A stretch of 64,000 nucleotides of DNA from Incurvaria masculella (lineage: Eukaryota > Arthropoda > Insecta > Lepidoptera > Incurvariidae), in NCBI GenBank assembly GCA_946894095.1, contig OX335658.1:16421001-16485000 (forward strand), in the 5' to 3' direction. A model generated the notes under the pieces. The model saw nothing but the letters and a program-made list of their open reading frames with translations, ran no database searches and was not told the origin of the DNA. Below, in pieces: positions 1 to 12,585 of the stretch (positions are counted from its first letter, which is position 1; the number at the start of each line of letters is the position of its first letter). Made by a program: the position numbers and the translations under genes.

Positions 1-239
1 TTTACCTAAGAGCTTGGATTCACATTTAATTTGGAAACGGTTTTTTAATTGAGATTTTAATTAAGATTGTTAACCTATGGTTTTTTGAACTCACTGCGTT
101 CGTCGGAGCTCAGCCATAGTCCGCAAATTCGCTGGCATGGCGCCTCGCTGAGCGTTGTTTCGCGAGGCGAGGTGCTTTTGGCTTTTATGAGCACCTTTGG
201 TCTTCAGCACAGCCACCCTTACCGGTTTTTTATAAAAAA

Positions 240-513
240 AAACCGGCCTAGTGCGAGTCGGACTCGCACACGAAGGGTTCCGTACCATCGTACGAGATTT
301 AACAGAAAAAATCACGTTTTAATTTTTACAATTTAATTTTTTTCCCTATTCGCGGTTATAGCAGCAAAATAAATACACCCTCTGTGAAAATTTCAGTTGC
401 CTACCTATTACGGTTCATGAAATACAGCCCTGTGACAGACGGACGGACGGACGGACAGCGAAGGCTTAGTAATAGGGTTGCAATGGCACCCTTTGGGTAC
501 GGAACCCAAAAAA
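240..513 (+). repeat. R1 interspersed repeat, near full length
   Basis: R1 is the name used here for a repeat that begins ACCGGCCAAGTGCGAGTCGG, continues through CGAAGGGTTCCGTACC, carries a conserved ATACAGCCCTGTGACAGACG block with an (ACGG)n microsatellite, and ends GGTACGGAACCCTAAAA. All parts are present here. I recognise it as a common lepidopteran repeat but cannot assign a class. Confidence 0.85.
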
Positions 514-2050
514 GCAGATTTTGAGAATGAAGATGTGTTCATATTTGTTGATATTTCCTTACTGTAACGTTACCAAAGAAGTATTTTATCGATTGCTTAG
601 GAACAGTTTTTAATCAAATTTGAATATGCACTTTTCCCTTAAGTTCATTCCTAGAGCTGTTTAATGTCAACAATGAAAAACCTAAGTTTTATGTTACAGT
701 TACCCAATTATTGAACCCTACACACAAAATAGCTTTCCTAGGCCTATATAGGCAGATAGGTAGATAGGTAGAGTCTACAGTAGTATTCAGTGTAAGCAAT
801 CAAAATTTAAAACTTGGATAAAATCGGGATTAGGGGCGTTTTAAGTAAAAATCTATTAAGAAGGCAGAATTTGTGTTAGTTCTCGGATTCTTGTGGGACT
901 AGTTTAAAACATGGATCAGGTTGAATGCCGGACTAAGCTTGTACTAGCGGCCATTAAATAACGTTTAGTCGTATTCCGAGTGAACTGTCAAAGATTCAAA
1001 CATGGATTATGTTAGTTCTATCAGTTTTATGAAAAATGCTTATCATAGAGTCGGTTTGTCTTAGTCCTCGGATTAACACGGCAATCGTTTTCGAACATCG
1101 ATTAAATCACCTCAGAGTAGGATTGACACCGTTTCCCGGAGGGGTGAGATATAATTCAAGTTAAGTAACGGATTTAAGTCCAATATGTTGCAAAGTTGCA
1201 ACTACAAAGAGCTGCTATTTCACATTTTTCTTTACAACCTGATATGGATGGCTAATACCACACAACTACCGTTATGATATTAGCCCAATGGCAACAAAAG
1301 CAACAAACAGATGCATATAAGCTAGTTCGCATGGCGCCAGATGTCGCTACCCGCTAGAACGTCCAACGTGTCAAAAACAGAAGAAGCTTAGATCGCACTA
1401 ACAACATTTCGCAAAGAAGTAACACGTACACAATGTTCAAATCACCTCTCAAGACCTGACCCACCTTTTCATCTCTCCACAACACACAGCTTATTTTAAT
1501 AATGTTCACAAAAAAAACCTAAATTAAGCTTATATTCACAGCAATCTGGCCTGAGTAATTGCAACAGAATGAACCCAGTTGTAGATGGCTTTTGAAAAAT
1601 AAAAGCAGATATTTTAGGTAAATGTGTCAGAGCGAAATATTTACGAATTATTCACCGCCAAAGTATTTACCAAAACTCTCTCGACATGGGTACCATATTT
1701 TATTTTTATTTCATTGTCATCTAAGTATTAGAACCGAGAACAAGTTTGTTTATCTGACACGAACGTTCCATAAATACTATTCTCCTCTTTAATAAATTGC
1801 TATTCTAACGATTCTGCCGCACACTTGACGCGGCTATTCAAACACGATTATCGTATTATTAATGGTCTTACTTCACCCGCCTAACCCAATATTGAGAAAG
1901 TAAACATTTGTTTCACACTAACAGTGTACGCAAAAAGTCTGACTTAGCATATATTTTCTCTATTAATTTCCAATATTTAGATACATATATAATGTAGGAG
2001 CAATATTAAATAAGAGCAAGTTTAATTAAGATAGCGGCGATGTGGTTAGA
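514..2050. other. AT-rich non-coding stretch
   Basis: No gene is seen. Tetranucleotide-like GATAGGTAGATAGGTAG lies near 750-770. A decayed SINE tail is listed separately at 1,236-1,300. The rest appears unique. Confidence 0.6.
1236..1300 (-). repeat. SINE tail fragment
   Basis: ATATGGATGGCTAATACCAC followed by a TTAGCCCAAT block matches the shared 3' tail of the tRNA- and 5S-headed SINEs elsewhere in the window, in reverse orientation. Confidence 0.7.
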
Positions 2051-2356
2051 AAAAACCGGCCAAGTGCGAGTCGGACTCGCACACGAAGGGTTCCGTACCA
2101 ACAACACCAAAAAATCTAGTTTTTTGTATGGGAACCCCCTTTAATGTTTATCATTTTTTTATTTTACTTATTTGTTGTTATAGTGGCAAAATAAATACAC
2201 ACTCTGTGAAAATTTCAGCTCCCTACCTATTACGGTTCATGAGATACAGCCCTCTGACAGACGGACGGACGGACGGACGGACGGATGGACGGACGGACAG
2301 CGGAGGCTTAGTAATAGGGTTCCGTTTTCACTCTTTGGGTACGGAACCCTAAAAAG
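2051..2356 (+). repeat. R1 interspersed repeat, full length
   Basis: Both R1 ends are present, with an expanded ACGG tract at about 2,260-2,298. A SINE remnant follows within about 25 bp. Confidence 0.88.
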
Positions 2357-2375
2357 ATGTCTTTATAAACGAATA

Positions 2376-2475
2376 ACGGACCTACAGTTTTACATGGATT
2401 ATCAATCATAGAAAACAGCTCGTATTGGTAACGAAATGCACGTATACAACTTGGAAAGAGAAAGAAAGTGGTGCA
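2376..2475 (-). repeat. tRNA-headed SINE fragment
   Basis: CCTACAGTTTTACATGGATT, then a GTAACGAAATGCA block and GAAAGAGAAAGAAAGTGGTG, match the reverse complement of the head/body junction of the tRNA-headed SINEs at 16,920 and 28,621. The fragment runs straight into the 87-bp minisatellite. Confidence 0.75.
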
Positions 2476-2818
2476 TTGACTTGCAGGAACTCGCAAGGCA
2501 TATTGATTTGATGTTATTGAGGCACTTGATTGTGACCATACCACTGAAGAGAAAGTGGTGCATTGACTTGCAGAAACTCGCAAGGCATATTGATTTGATG
2601 TTATTGAGGCACTCGATTGTGACCATACCACTGAAGAGAAAATGGTGCATTGACTTGCAGGAACTCGCAAGGCATATTGATTTGATGTTATTGAGGCACT
2701 CCATTGTGACCATACCACTGAAGAGAAAGTGGTGCATTGACTTGCAGGAACTCGCAAGGCATATTGATTTGATGTTATTGAGGCACTCGATTGTGACCAT
2801 ACCACTGAAGAGAAAGGA
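2455..2818. repeat. 87-bp minisatellite, about four copies
   Basis: The phrase GTGGTGCATTGACTTGCAG starts at 2,468, 2,555, 2,642 (one base changed) and 2,729, exactly 87 bp apart. Because 87 is a multiple of three, long open frames arise on both strands. They are products of the repeat and show no sign of being a gene. The first unit begins in the GAAAGAAAGTGGTGCA segment of the preceding SINE remnant. Confidence 0.9.
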
Positions 2819-3955
2819 ATGAAATCAAAAAGTTTAAACAAATAAATGAATAATAAATATTTTAAAATTATTTATTTAAATATAAATATAATAAATAATA
2901 AATAAATCAATCAAATATTTTCTGTTTTTATAGTTTTAAGTTATCTAATGTTTTCTAAGTGTGAATATGGTGCTTAGTTTTAAGTAATTTATTGTTTCTT
3001 GCTACCTCTTAATATATTTTCTAATATTAAGGTTAGCTGTTAGAGATTGCCTTTGACAATAAGCTCGCCTTTGCATACTATCTAATAGCTGTAAGCAATA
3101 AAGAATATTTTCATTTCATTTCAATTCATTTCATTTCATTTCATTTCATTTCAAAAATTATTTTAATTATGAAGGAGAAGTGATGGGAAGCCTCGAAATG
3201 GTAGAAGTGACCACACAATTGAATGGGAATCTGGCGGTGCGTATGTTACGCAGTCGAAACATCGCTACGCGTAAGTGTGCTCTAAAATGCGTTGGTAAAG
3301 TCAGTTACCACCCACAAAAACCCTCCAATACGTCCGCGACTATGGTTTCATGTGGCATGTATATTTAAGTTGGCAGTTTATGAAAATTGGAGACAGCGGC
3401 TCTCACTTATAGTAAGCGTGCTAGATGGCATAACTCCTTACTTTTCATCTATGGTTGATACCTATGTATGCAAATTTACTTGCATGTACAAGATAATATT
3501 ATCAGATATCTCTATCAAATTTGACGAGGGCTCTGTACACCCGACATAGCTGTTAAGTTGACGAAGGCTTTTACACCCGAAAAACCTCGCATTAGGTGAA
3601 GTAATTTATAATTTAAGACTTTTCACATTGTGGGTTGTTGTTTCCTCGTACTTCTTAGTTCTTTGCCTTCGACCGTTTTACCAAAAATTTAAGTTTGGCA
3701 GTAGCATTTAGGTATGAAATCATAAATGTGTTATATCATTAATGTGGACGAAAAAAAAGACAAAAAAAATAACTTATAGACCAGTGAAGTTTCCCTGCGG
3801 GTTCTTCTTCACTGAGTTGATCGAATCCGCGGATCAATCAAATTGTGACATGACTTAGTGTAGTTTGAATACCAGAAGTTGAATAAATAAATGAAATGAA
3901 CTGAAAGTATTGAGAAAGAGTTGTGTTGAAAATATAGATTAATATATTTGGATAA
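2819..3955. other. AT-rich non-coding stretch with LINE-like tails
   Basis: 2,840-2,920 is TAAA/ATTT low-complexity sequence. 3,720-3,900 (TTGAATAAATAAATGAAATG at the end) resembles a LINE 3' end. No gene is supported. Confidence 0.5.
3110..3152. repeat. (ATTTC)n microsatellite
   Basis: Pentanucleotide TCATT repeats follow an AATAAAGAATATTT context. This looks like a retroposon tail. Confidence 0.8.
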
Positions 3956-5099
3956 CCATGAAACGTCCAAGTGAATGTATGTTATATAATATTAATGAAG
4001 CCGGCTGCACAACAGTTGCACAATGGTAGCAGTTTGATTGAAGGAAATATTAAAATGGTACCATGTATGATAGCACAATTTACTCTGGGGTCAACGAAAC
4101 GTGCAAGTGAACATATGTTATACAATGTTAATGAAGCTGGCTGCACAACAGTTGCACAATGGTAGCAGTTTGATTGAAGGAAATATTAAAATGGTACCAT
4201 GTATGATGGCACAATTTACTCTGGGGTCAACGAAACGTGCAAGTGAACATATGTTAGACAATGTTAATGAAGCCGGCTGCACAACAGTTGCACAATGGTA
4301 GCACTTTGATTGAACGAAATATTGAAATGGTACCATGTATGATAGCACAATTTATTCTGGGGTCAACGAAACGTGCAAGTGAACATATGTTATACAATGT
4401 TAATGAAGCCGTCTGCACAACAGTTGCACAATGGTAGCAGTTTGATTGAAGGAAATATTAAAATGGTACCATGTATGATGGCACAATTTACTCTGTGGTC
4501 AACGAAACGTGCAAGTGAAAATATGAAGACGGCTGCACAACAGCTGCACAATGGTAGCAGTTTGATTGAAGGAAATATTAAAATGGTACCATGTATGATG
4601 GCACAATTTACTCTGTGGTCAACGAAACGTGCAAGTGAACATAAGAAGACGGCTGCACAACAGCTGCACAATGGTAGCAGTTTGATTGAAGGAAATATTA
4701 AAATGGTACCATGTATGATGGCACAATATACTCTGTGGTCAACGAAACGTGCAAGTGAACATATGAAGACGGCTGCACAACAGCTGTACAATGGTAGCAG
4801 TTTGATTGAAGGACATATTAAAATGGTACCATGTATGATGGCACAATTTACTCTGTGGTCAACGAAACGTGCAAGTGAACATAAGAAGACGGCTGCACAA
4901 CAGCTGCACAATGGTAGCAGTTTGATTGAAGGAAATATTAAAATGGTACCATGTATGATGGCACAATTTACTCTGTGGTCAACGAAACGTGCAAGTGAAC
5001 ATATGAAGACGGCTGCACAACAGCTATACAATGGTAGCAGTTTGATTGAAGGAAATATTAAAATGGTACCATGTATGATGGCACAATTCACTCTGTGGT
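3956..5099. repeat. Minisatellite with 136-bp units changing to 120-bp units
   Basis: The landmark AACGAAACGTGCAAGTGAA recurs from 3,956, 4,092, 4,228 and 4,364 (136 bp apart, next at 4,500), then from 4,620, 4,740, 4,860 and 4,980 (120 bp apart). The short unit lacks 16 bp (TTATACAATGTTAATG). The 120-bp units keep frame, giving open frames of 264 residues on plus and 233 on minus. These are repeat artefacts. Confidence 0.92.
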
Positions 5100-6259
5100 A
5101 TGAACTTGTAGGTTGTCAAAGCAAGCGGCGCTGCGCAGCGCAGCCGAGGGTAGCTACAGTCCGCTAGTCTGGCTCGCTTTTTGTGGAGACACTCGCGGCG
5201 GCGTATAAATTATTCTCTCCAACTTTAATACTAAATGTCAACTGCACGGATGGGACGGATTTGGAGACTAAATTATGCATCCTGTTTCTCTTGTACACGT
5301 AGGATATTTGTGGTGGATTGATAGTTTTCAATTTCGGGCCGAGCAGAACATTATTAATTATACTTTTGGGAGCTTGAATAAAGGTAAGAGAGTTTATTTT
5401 TTAGTTAGGTTTATTGTTTTCACTACAGTTGAGTAGATTACATTAACACAGACAAATACATAACATACTAAATAAATCAAAAGACGTGTGGAACGAATGG
5501 CAGATTAAATAATGACGAAACAAATTTACACAGCAGTGGTGTCGAGCCCGGGCGGCCTAGGAGAACTAATACAAAGGTTGGTTACGTAGCACCCGTAATA
5601 ATAGAGGATGTCTGAAAAGATTTATGTCTATAAATGAAGCGAAAGAAGCATGCTATGATCGTACCGTATGGCGCTCTATCATATCTGCCTACACCTCCGG
5701 GAAAGCGGCGTGAAGGTATGTATGCAAATATTTAAGTGAGAAAATGAAACATATCGTAACTGGTCACAGTGCAGTATCTCGTAGTCGCAAAGGTATAATG
5801 ACAAAATATATATTCTGTCTTTTAAGTAATCTACAAATAAACATTGGATTAGATCAATACATTTTAACATAGAACCCATATCTATAAAACAGTCTGGTGA
5901 TACAACTCATTTACAAAACATAGCCCATTCCAGTATGGGCAAGAAAAGAGCTAGAAAATTGCATGCAATTCGTCTACATCGCTGGAATCCTTGTATCACC
6001 GAATACCACAAGAATCAATCGCTGAAGCGAAAAGGGTTACAAGCAACTTCTTTGTCTAGACGTAAGAATGACCCGTAAGCTATATATGCACAAATTTAAT
6101 TTGATAATTATTTAAAAACACCTGCTCCAATTTACTTGATAAGTCAGTATTTAAAACAGCTAATATCTGTGACTGCACATTTTAATAAAAACGGAAACAA
6201 ATGACAGAATTTTTTCACACGTATTTTTTTCTCTGTAGGATACATTAATAATCAAAATA
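5100..6259. other. Unique non-coding stretch after the minisatellite
   Basis: A GC-rich patch at 5,115-5,205 precedes TATAAATT (about 5,203), which is promoter-like by composition only. No downstream gene is visible, so I do not call a promoter. Confidence 0.4.
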
Positions 6260-6653
6260 CAGGCTCCGAGAGAAGAAAAGAAATGAGAGGCTCCGTGATG
6301 AGAAGGATGCAACATGTCCACAAAGCAGACAATGCGCATAGTGTTTGATTTGGTAACATTTACGAAAAATTTAATTACAAAAGACTTATAGCTAAAAGTA
6401 AAAAGATGTTTTCGTTTTATCGTTCAGTAATCCACGTCCAAAGTTATTGTATAAAAAGCGAAAAAGCGAAATCGAAATTTCGGACCTTATAACTAAGAAA
6501 CCAAACACAATTTTAGAATGCCTACGCTCATCAGACATCTAGTTCGATCAAATAAAGCTGTTTTGAGTATAATTTTGGATCTCTGACAAGAAATATGCTC
6601 ATGATCTTCATTCCACGTTAGTATAGGGAGTTGAGCGGGAAGGCCCACCTTAA
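6260..6653 (+). mobile_element. TTAA MITE, left end lost
   Basis: From CTCCGTGATGAGAAGGATGC onward it matches the MITEs at 14,881 and 40,394. It ends GGCCCACCTTAA at 6,653. The left inverted repeat is missing. Confidence 0.8.
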
Positions 6654-7565
6654 GACGTAAAGTCGCGATCGAGACTTCACCCTAATTCACTCCTGCGTGT
6701 CGGCACGGAACCACGCTGCCATACCCGCACGAACTAGGACGCGTTGCGCTAGAGGAAGACTCTCTCTCTCATCGCGCTACCTAAATACGGCTATTATTTC
6801 ACGTTATGTGACGTCGGATTTTCAAAGCGTCCGGCGACATCGCCAGTCGCAGCCGTGCTGGGCGTATAATTCTCTTGCTGCGTATTTAATAGTGCATTCG
6901 CTGTTGCCTCGCTCGGTTGAGTGAAATTTGACTACTGCACGCGCATTTTCATCCAACAGTACCGTAATTTGAAATTTAAATTGGAAGTATTTATTCTGTA
7001 TTTTGTTTCCTGGAAGCAGTCTCCTCTGGTTGCCTTCGTTAGGAATACTGGTAAAATAATTTCAAACAGTTTGAAGGAAATACAGAAAAGATAACTGGGC
7101 AACAGGCTTGCAACAGGGAACCATCGGCCTTCATTTTCGTAATTCCGATTAAAATAATTTCTGATAAGTTAGTCGGTGGTTTGGAATATAATATTAAAAC
7201 ATTAATTAGTGCACTGTTTATGGAAAAGAAAAAAAAAACTGTTCTATGTAAATTAAACCACTGTTTATGGAAGATAAATACAAAATAAACAATATACTAT
7301 GCATGTTAAACCAGTCCTACTCAGAATTATCAAATTTAAATACTGCAACTCTATTCCAGACAACATATCACGATAACTCAAGACTCCAACTGAGTCTAGC
7401 GTTCGGCAAACAAACGATAATGGCGAACTCCAGAAGCAGCGAGTTTGCGTTAGGGTTCACTGTCGTATGCGCGTGAAAATAGTTTTTAGGCAAGCGAAAT
7501 TTATGTTTTTGATCAGTAAAGTATACTTTTCAAAGTAAATAAATATATATTTCACGTTTATTCAC
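6654..7565. other. Unique non-coding stretch
   Basis: Moderately GC-rich at 6,690-6,930, AT-rich afterwards. No repeat family or gene recognised. Confidence 0.4.
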
Positions 7566-7795
7566 TAGATAATTATGTGATCTTGTACTACAAAAAAGAA
7601 AATTGTCTAAATCATTTAAGGTTTCCAAGCGCCGGCTTATAAACCTAGTAAATAGGTGTTTACAAACACCTTATTTTATATGTTATTTATTTTAAAAAAT
7701 ACAAGCAACCCATTAAAACGCTGAGATTAAATAAATATAACCCCAAAATATTGGAGGTTAGCCTCATATGGAGGCTTAAACCAGAATTCCCATCA
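7566..7795 (+). repeat. Dispersed repeat, copy 1
   Basis: ATGTGATCTTGTACTACAA, GTTTCCAAGCGCCG, GTGTTTACAAACA and TTGGAGGTTAGCCTCATATGG occur in the same order as in the copy at 34,601-34,880. Family unknown. Confidence 0.7.
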
Positions 7796-8404
7796 CAAGC
7801 CACTTGGACTGCACGCAATTTGAAGTACAGCAGGCGCAAAACTTTAATGCCGCTGTATGTACCTGCGCAGTAGCCGAATTTTAGGTCAGCGCGGTGTGCG
7901 TGCGGGGCGCGGGGCGGGAAAAATGATGGCCCACCCCTCACGCCACCTCGTTACCCAAGCAACCGCTTGTTTGCGCCCGCGCCTTTCTCGCAGCCATCCC
8001 CACAATCCCCGCTCTGTCTATGGAGCGGGGGTTTGTACACTCAATCAAATAGTTAGGTAGTGGATCTTGTGGTTTAATTAAAAAAATTTTCGGTACCTAC
8101 AGTTATGTAGTGTTTAGTTCGTGAAGTAATATTTTTCTAGCTCTAATATAAAAAAAAAACTCGTCTAAGTGAGAACTAGAGGACAAGTCGGATTTAATTG
8201 ACGGAAAAAAATAAAAAAAGATCCTTTATAAAGAGTAAAAATATGTTTTCTTATATTCATCGCAAGTATTAATTTAATTGAATAATACTTCATGACTCTG
8301 TATGTTTGTAAAAATATAGAAAAAATGTTGTTTAAAAATCCTTGGAATTAATAAAATATACTGCTTATACTTTTTAGTATGTGACTACTTAGTAGATATG
8401 TGAG
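7796..8404. other. GC-rich island, then AT-rich sequence
   Basis: 7,850-8,035 is strongly GC-rich for this window. The remainder is AT-rich. No open frame of interest. Confidence 0.4.
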
Positions 8405-8540
8405 TATAATCAACCGTGTAGCAATTTATTAAAGAAAGAAATTTGCAAAAAAGAACTACTTTATAAGCATACTGCGAGGCTGGAAATGAACCAGAATGCA
8501 AACATTTCGCGCACAGTAGGTTTTCCGCTTTTCTTGAATG
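8405..8540 (-). repeat. Decayed tRNA-like SINE (family of 13,196)
   Basis: AAGAACTACTTTATAAGCATACTGC and AACCAGAATGC resemble the minus-strand copy at 47,886 (AAGAACTACTGTACGAATATACTGC split by substitutions). Confidence 0.5.
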
Positions 8541-8927
8541 ACTTATTTGTTTTTCTTAACTAATGTATTGATTCTACTGTGCTTTACGGTTGATTCTACA
8601 TGTGTTAACTTGTGCTTATGTGCGTAAATCCTATATTCGTTAAAACATTGAAATTGTACACTTAGTTTGACTGTACATGCGCGAGCCTAGCGATCGAGCG
8701 GCATTAAAGATTTGCGCCTACTGTACATGGCGAATGACTCATTTGCACGGCTCGCGTGTAATATGCAGCAAGTTCTGTGGCTTTGCAGTTCATTCGTGAA
8801 CGGATCTAGTGGCTTTCGCTATAATGGGTTTAAATTTTTGACGTAACTGTGTCTGATTTATTTGTCTGTTATACTCATACACGTCGATTTAAAAAATAGT
8901 AAATATTTGAAAAAATATTGAAGAAGA

Positions 8928-8990
8928 AAAACCGGCCAAGTGCGAGTAGGACTCGCACACGAAGGGTTTCGTACCATCGTACAAGATAAA
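8928..8990 (+). repeat. R1 fragment, 5' end only
   Basis: AAACCGGCCAAGTGCGAGTA through GGGTTTCGTACCATCG, then unrelated sequence. Confidence 0.8.
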
Positions 8991-9639
8991 AAATTGGTGG
9001 CCTCCTTTTCTGTTTTCTGTTTTTTTCTTGCGCTGAAATCGAACCGTCTTTTAATCTGACACATTCAAAATTTCTGATTATTAATAACAATTACGAAAAA
9101 TCTTACCTCGATCATAACAAAAAAATTAAGCGAAGCAAGCTTCAATTTCTCATCATGACTATCCATCCTACTTAGATCTATGTTTTTTTTACGTTATTTT
9201 AAAGTTTAGTTTATACGTCATTCCAAAGTTTGTAAAGTACCTTCAATGAAAACAAATGAGCTTTTAAAACTGTCCTTATAAAAATATTTTAAAGTCTCAT
9301 AACTTTTAACTAGAAGAAATAGGTTTAGTAGAAAATCATAGATTTTGAGTATGCTATGTTTTATTTTAAACGCGGCATATGGTGTACGCCAGACATCACA
9401 TAAGAGAAGCCTGAAGACGTCTATGGGCTTTCCATTTTTCCCGGGGGTTGCGAAAATCATATACTGTATAAAAAGGGTTGATAAAATAATATACATCATA
9501 TACTGTATAAGTATACTGAAAAAAAAATATGACGTATTCTATAGCATTAAGTGCTTACAAAGTATTTTTGTATACTTGAAAAAAAAATGCTCCAATGAAT
9601 AAAGAATTAGAAATATCAATGAAATATCAAGAATATGAA
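8991..9639. other. AT-rich non-coding stretch
   Basis: ATACTGTATA repeats near 9,460 and 9,502 lie beside poly-A runs. No gene. Confidence 0.4.
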
Positions 9640-9784
9640 ATATCAGCCGGTCAGGTGCTTCTTCAGACGATGTTTGAAGGGCCCTAGGTTGTACTTTGAG
9701 GAAATAAGTATAGGCAGGGAGTCTATTCCATAGTTTACCGATAGATAAACGACCTCGAGGATCCGTTGGTTCTAACTTTCGCAA
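9640..9784 (-). pseudogene. Non-LTR retrotransposon, C-terminal reverse-transcriptase tail fragment
   Basis: Minus-strand translation gives IGKLWNRLPAYTYFLKVQP, the conserved KLWNxLP tail seen at the end of Jockey/CR1-type LINE ORF2 proteins. The frame shifts before the expected KKHL motif. Similar fragments lie at 36,375, 49,876, 53,979 and 54,307. Confidence 0.65.
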
Positions 9785-11167
9785 TATCTCAGAATATAAT
9801 TATAAAGGTTCAAATTTAAGGGTAGAAATAAAAACAATGAGTTTTGTTGCTAGGCAGTGAGCCGCTTATGAACAGAAACGCGAGACGCTCGCATATTTTT
9901 TGAAGCCAGTGTAAAACGCGGACACGTTTCTATTTACCTTTTGCCGGCGAACAAGTTCAGATTTCCCGCAACGCTGCATCAAACCTGCACACGCGAAAGC
10001 GTCAAAAGCAAAGCTCGTTCGGTTCATCGTTACACAACCTGCCGCTAGGGGGAGCGGCGGGGCGGGGGAGGGGTGGGGAGGGGCGGAGGTTGCGTCATCG
10101 ACTCGTAGCTTTTCACTGAAATTCGGCGTTTCCCCAAGTTTCCTGCGGCGGCTTAGACCGAGCACTTTTCCTTAGAAACTTTCGCGTGCACACACATTTG
10201 GACTGTATGCTGTTGACATTTATGCATTGTTGAAATTATAAACATTCAGGGTGAATATTTTTTTGGTAGTTTGCTTGATAGCTACTAGAAGATGTGGACT
10301 GGTATTGTAATTGTAGATCGCTGATGCTTAGGTACTACAATGATTTCAATTAAAAGGGTTTGGAAACACTCTTACTGTTACTGTGTTACTGAGTTACTGT
10401 TTTCTGATGAAACGACTTGTCAGAAGTCCTCCAGGTCGCGCCGCGAGTCCTGAGGAAGTCCATAATGAGGTGGGCCAAATATCAACTTAAACAATTAATC
10501 CATAATCAGAACACTGTTTATCCGATTTTTTTTTAATAAATCCATAATTCTCTATGAAATAAGAATTTAAAAGATTCTTTAAAAATTATTATACTCAGAA
10601 AATACCTTTTTCGCCCTTTGGTTACTTAAATCACCCCGAAAAAAAAACCATGAATGAACAATTTTCAATTGTTCAGCTTCGTGATTTCCGATGTGGTTTC
10701 CAGCTCTAGCGCTATTATGGACTAAGCAGATTAGTGTAAATTCTGGTCTTAGGAAATGATTTCAGTATGTACGATTGAGGAGGTATTTTTTTTGGTATGA
10801 AATGAACCAAGTATGTCCTAGCTGTTAAATATTTATTATTTCATGAAAAGCGAACTTTCGAACAACTGAAAACGTAAATGTATCGTTAAGTGCCTAGTCT
10901 ATGACACTCGTAGCGGATTCCAGCCACGATCCCGAGGCGCTGGGAGTGTTCCGGCCCAGATTAAACGAGATCCAATGTCGTCGAATTATTTAGGGACAGA
11001 TAAAACCGCTAATAATCTCGCCGGAGCCTATTCTCGAAAGCCATGATAATGATGTTTGTTTTTGTTCGCTCATATGTTTTATTGCAAATGTTTTATTGAT
11101 ATCACAATTAATATACATAACACATTCCATGATTCTCGGATTTTAAATTCCAATATTTAGGCATTTT
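9785..11167. other. Non-coding stretch with a GC-rich island
   Basis: 10,040-10,090 is a G-rich tract (GGGGCGGGGGAGGGGTGGGG). No gene or family recognised elsewhere in the interval. Confidence 0.4.
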
Positions 11168-11482
11168 TTGAGTTCTGTACCCAAAAGATGCCAAATGGAA
11201 CCCTGTCACTAAGCCTCCGCTATCCGACCGTCCGTCCGTCTGCCCGTCCGTCCGTCTGCCCGTCTGTCCGTCTGCTACAGGGCTGAATCTCATAAATCGT
11301 AATAGGTAGACAGCTGAAATTTAATTTTCACAAAGTTTGTATTTCGGTTGCCTCTATAACGACAAATACTAAAATTGAAAAACAAAAATTAAGGGTGCCA
11401 CCAAAAATGAAATGTAATTTCTTTGGGTCAAATCATGTATACGGAACCCTTCGTGTGCGACTCCGAATCGTACTTGGTCTGT
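11168..11482 (-). repeat. R1 interspersed repeat, divergent
   Basis: Starts AGTTCTGTACCC, has CTAAGCCTCCGCTATCCG and a CCGT/CTGC tract, and ends GGAACCCTTCGTGTGCGA then TACTTGG. Substitutions are numerous, suggesting age. Confidence 0.82.
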
Positions 11483-12006
11483 GTTTATATCCGCCCGATG
11501 TCTCAAAACATGTGTTTACTAACAGTGAAGTGGTGCATTTTGTAATCGCTGCGGTGAACTGACGGGCCAATCAGCCGCTTCGAGGCAGGAGATTCTCACT
11601 AGATGGCCTCCACAGCGAACAGATCCGATGCAGAGCCACCCACTGTACCAATCAGGAACTTTCACAAGGGCCTATTTCATTTACAACTAATCATAATCGA
11701 TTGTCCATCCAAAGTATAAACTTACGGGTAAACGCTAAAAATCTGTGTCAAAAATAATAAACTTTGTTCAACAATACAAATTAATATTCTAAAAAAATAA
11801 AATACTTTTTTTGTCACCATGATACTGTACTTAGAAACACATCTGGTAAGTAGGGAAATAGGTCTGCTCTGATACTCATATTTGAAAATTGGCTAAGAAT
11901 CATGTGGTACCGTTTGTAGTTTATAACATTTTCCAGTTCGATGTTGTGAATGTGTAGGTATTTGTACGAAATGTAAGCATGACAATGTGTTGTGAGTATG
12001 AAATTT
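11483..12006. other. Unique non-coding stretch
   Basis: No repeat or gene recognised. Confidence 0.4.
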
Positions 12007-12192
12007 CGTACGAATGTCTCCTCAAAGTGTTATATCTTAGACACGTTGGTAAACATTTCCTCTCAAAACTATGAATTTTTTTATTTAGATACGTTGGTAG
12101 GAATTTCCTTTCAAAATATTCTCCTCAAAGTATGAATTATTAGACACATTGGCACGAATCTCCCTTCAAAGTATGAATTTTTAGGCACGTCG
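12007..12192. repeat. Degenerate tandem repeat
   Basis: Four imperfect units of about 40-55 bp share CTCAAAGTATGAATT and TAGACACGTTGG blocks. Confidence 0.6.
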
Positions 12193-12577
12193 TTATTTGA
12201 TTAGCATTTGTCAAAACGCTTTTGGTTGAGACTTGTAGATAAATGCTGATATTATACATGTATCTTCAAGCTTATGGCTGGCTATAGCGGTGCAAGTCAT
12301 AAATAAATTAGTTCAACAACCCGGAACTCTTTTCCTATCGTTATTGGGATTAAGGCAGTAACGGTCTGGACACTATCCTCCCAAATCCATAAAGCTCTCC
12401 ACATCATTTAAAGACGTAACGTTCACGTAATGAACGGAAAAGTCATTGGTCCGTGGCGATGGAACGCGGCTGACCCTTTAATCCTTATTTACGGAGCTGC
12501 TCCCGACAATTCTGCGCCATCTATGAGCGATGTAATAAAACTGCTCAACCACGATAGGTCGACGGTATGCTTGGTTC
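12193..12577. other. Unique non-coding stretch
   Basis: No repeat or gene recognised. Confidence 0.4.
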
Positions 12578-12585
12578 CTTAAAAA

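Noticed and set aside
2308..2841. Three long overlapping frames (128-177 residues)
   Set aside because: Products of the 87-bp minisatellite, open on both strands.
3956..5099. CRISPR-like array
   Set aside because: Units are contiguous tandem repeats without unique spacers, and the genome is animal.
4373..5167. 264-residue open frame
   Set aside because: It exists because the 120-bp unit is divisible by three; both strands are open and the sequence is a minisatellite.
5195..5230. TATA-like promoter
   Set aside because: No coding sequence or initiator follows.
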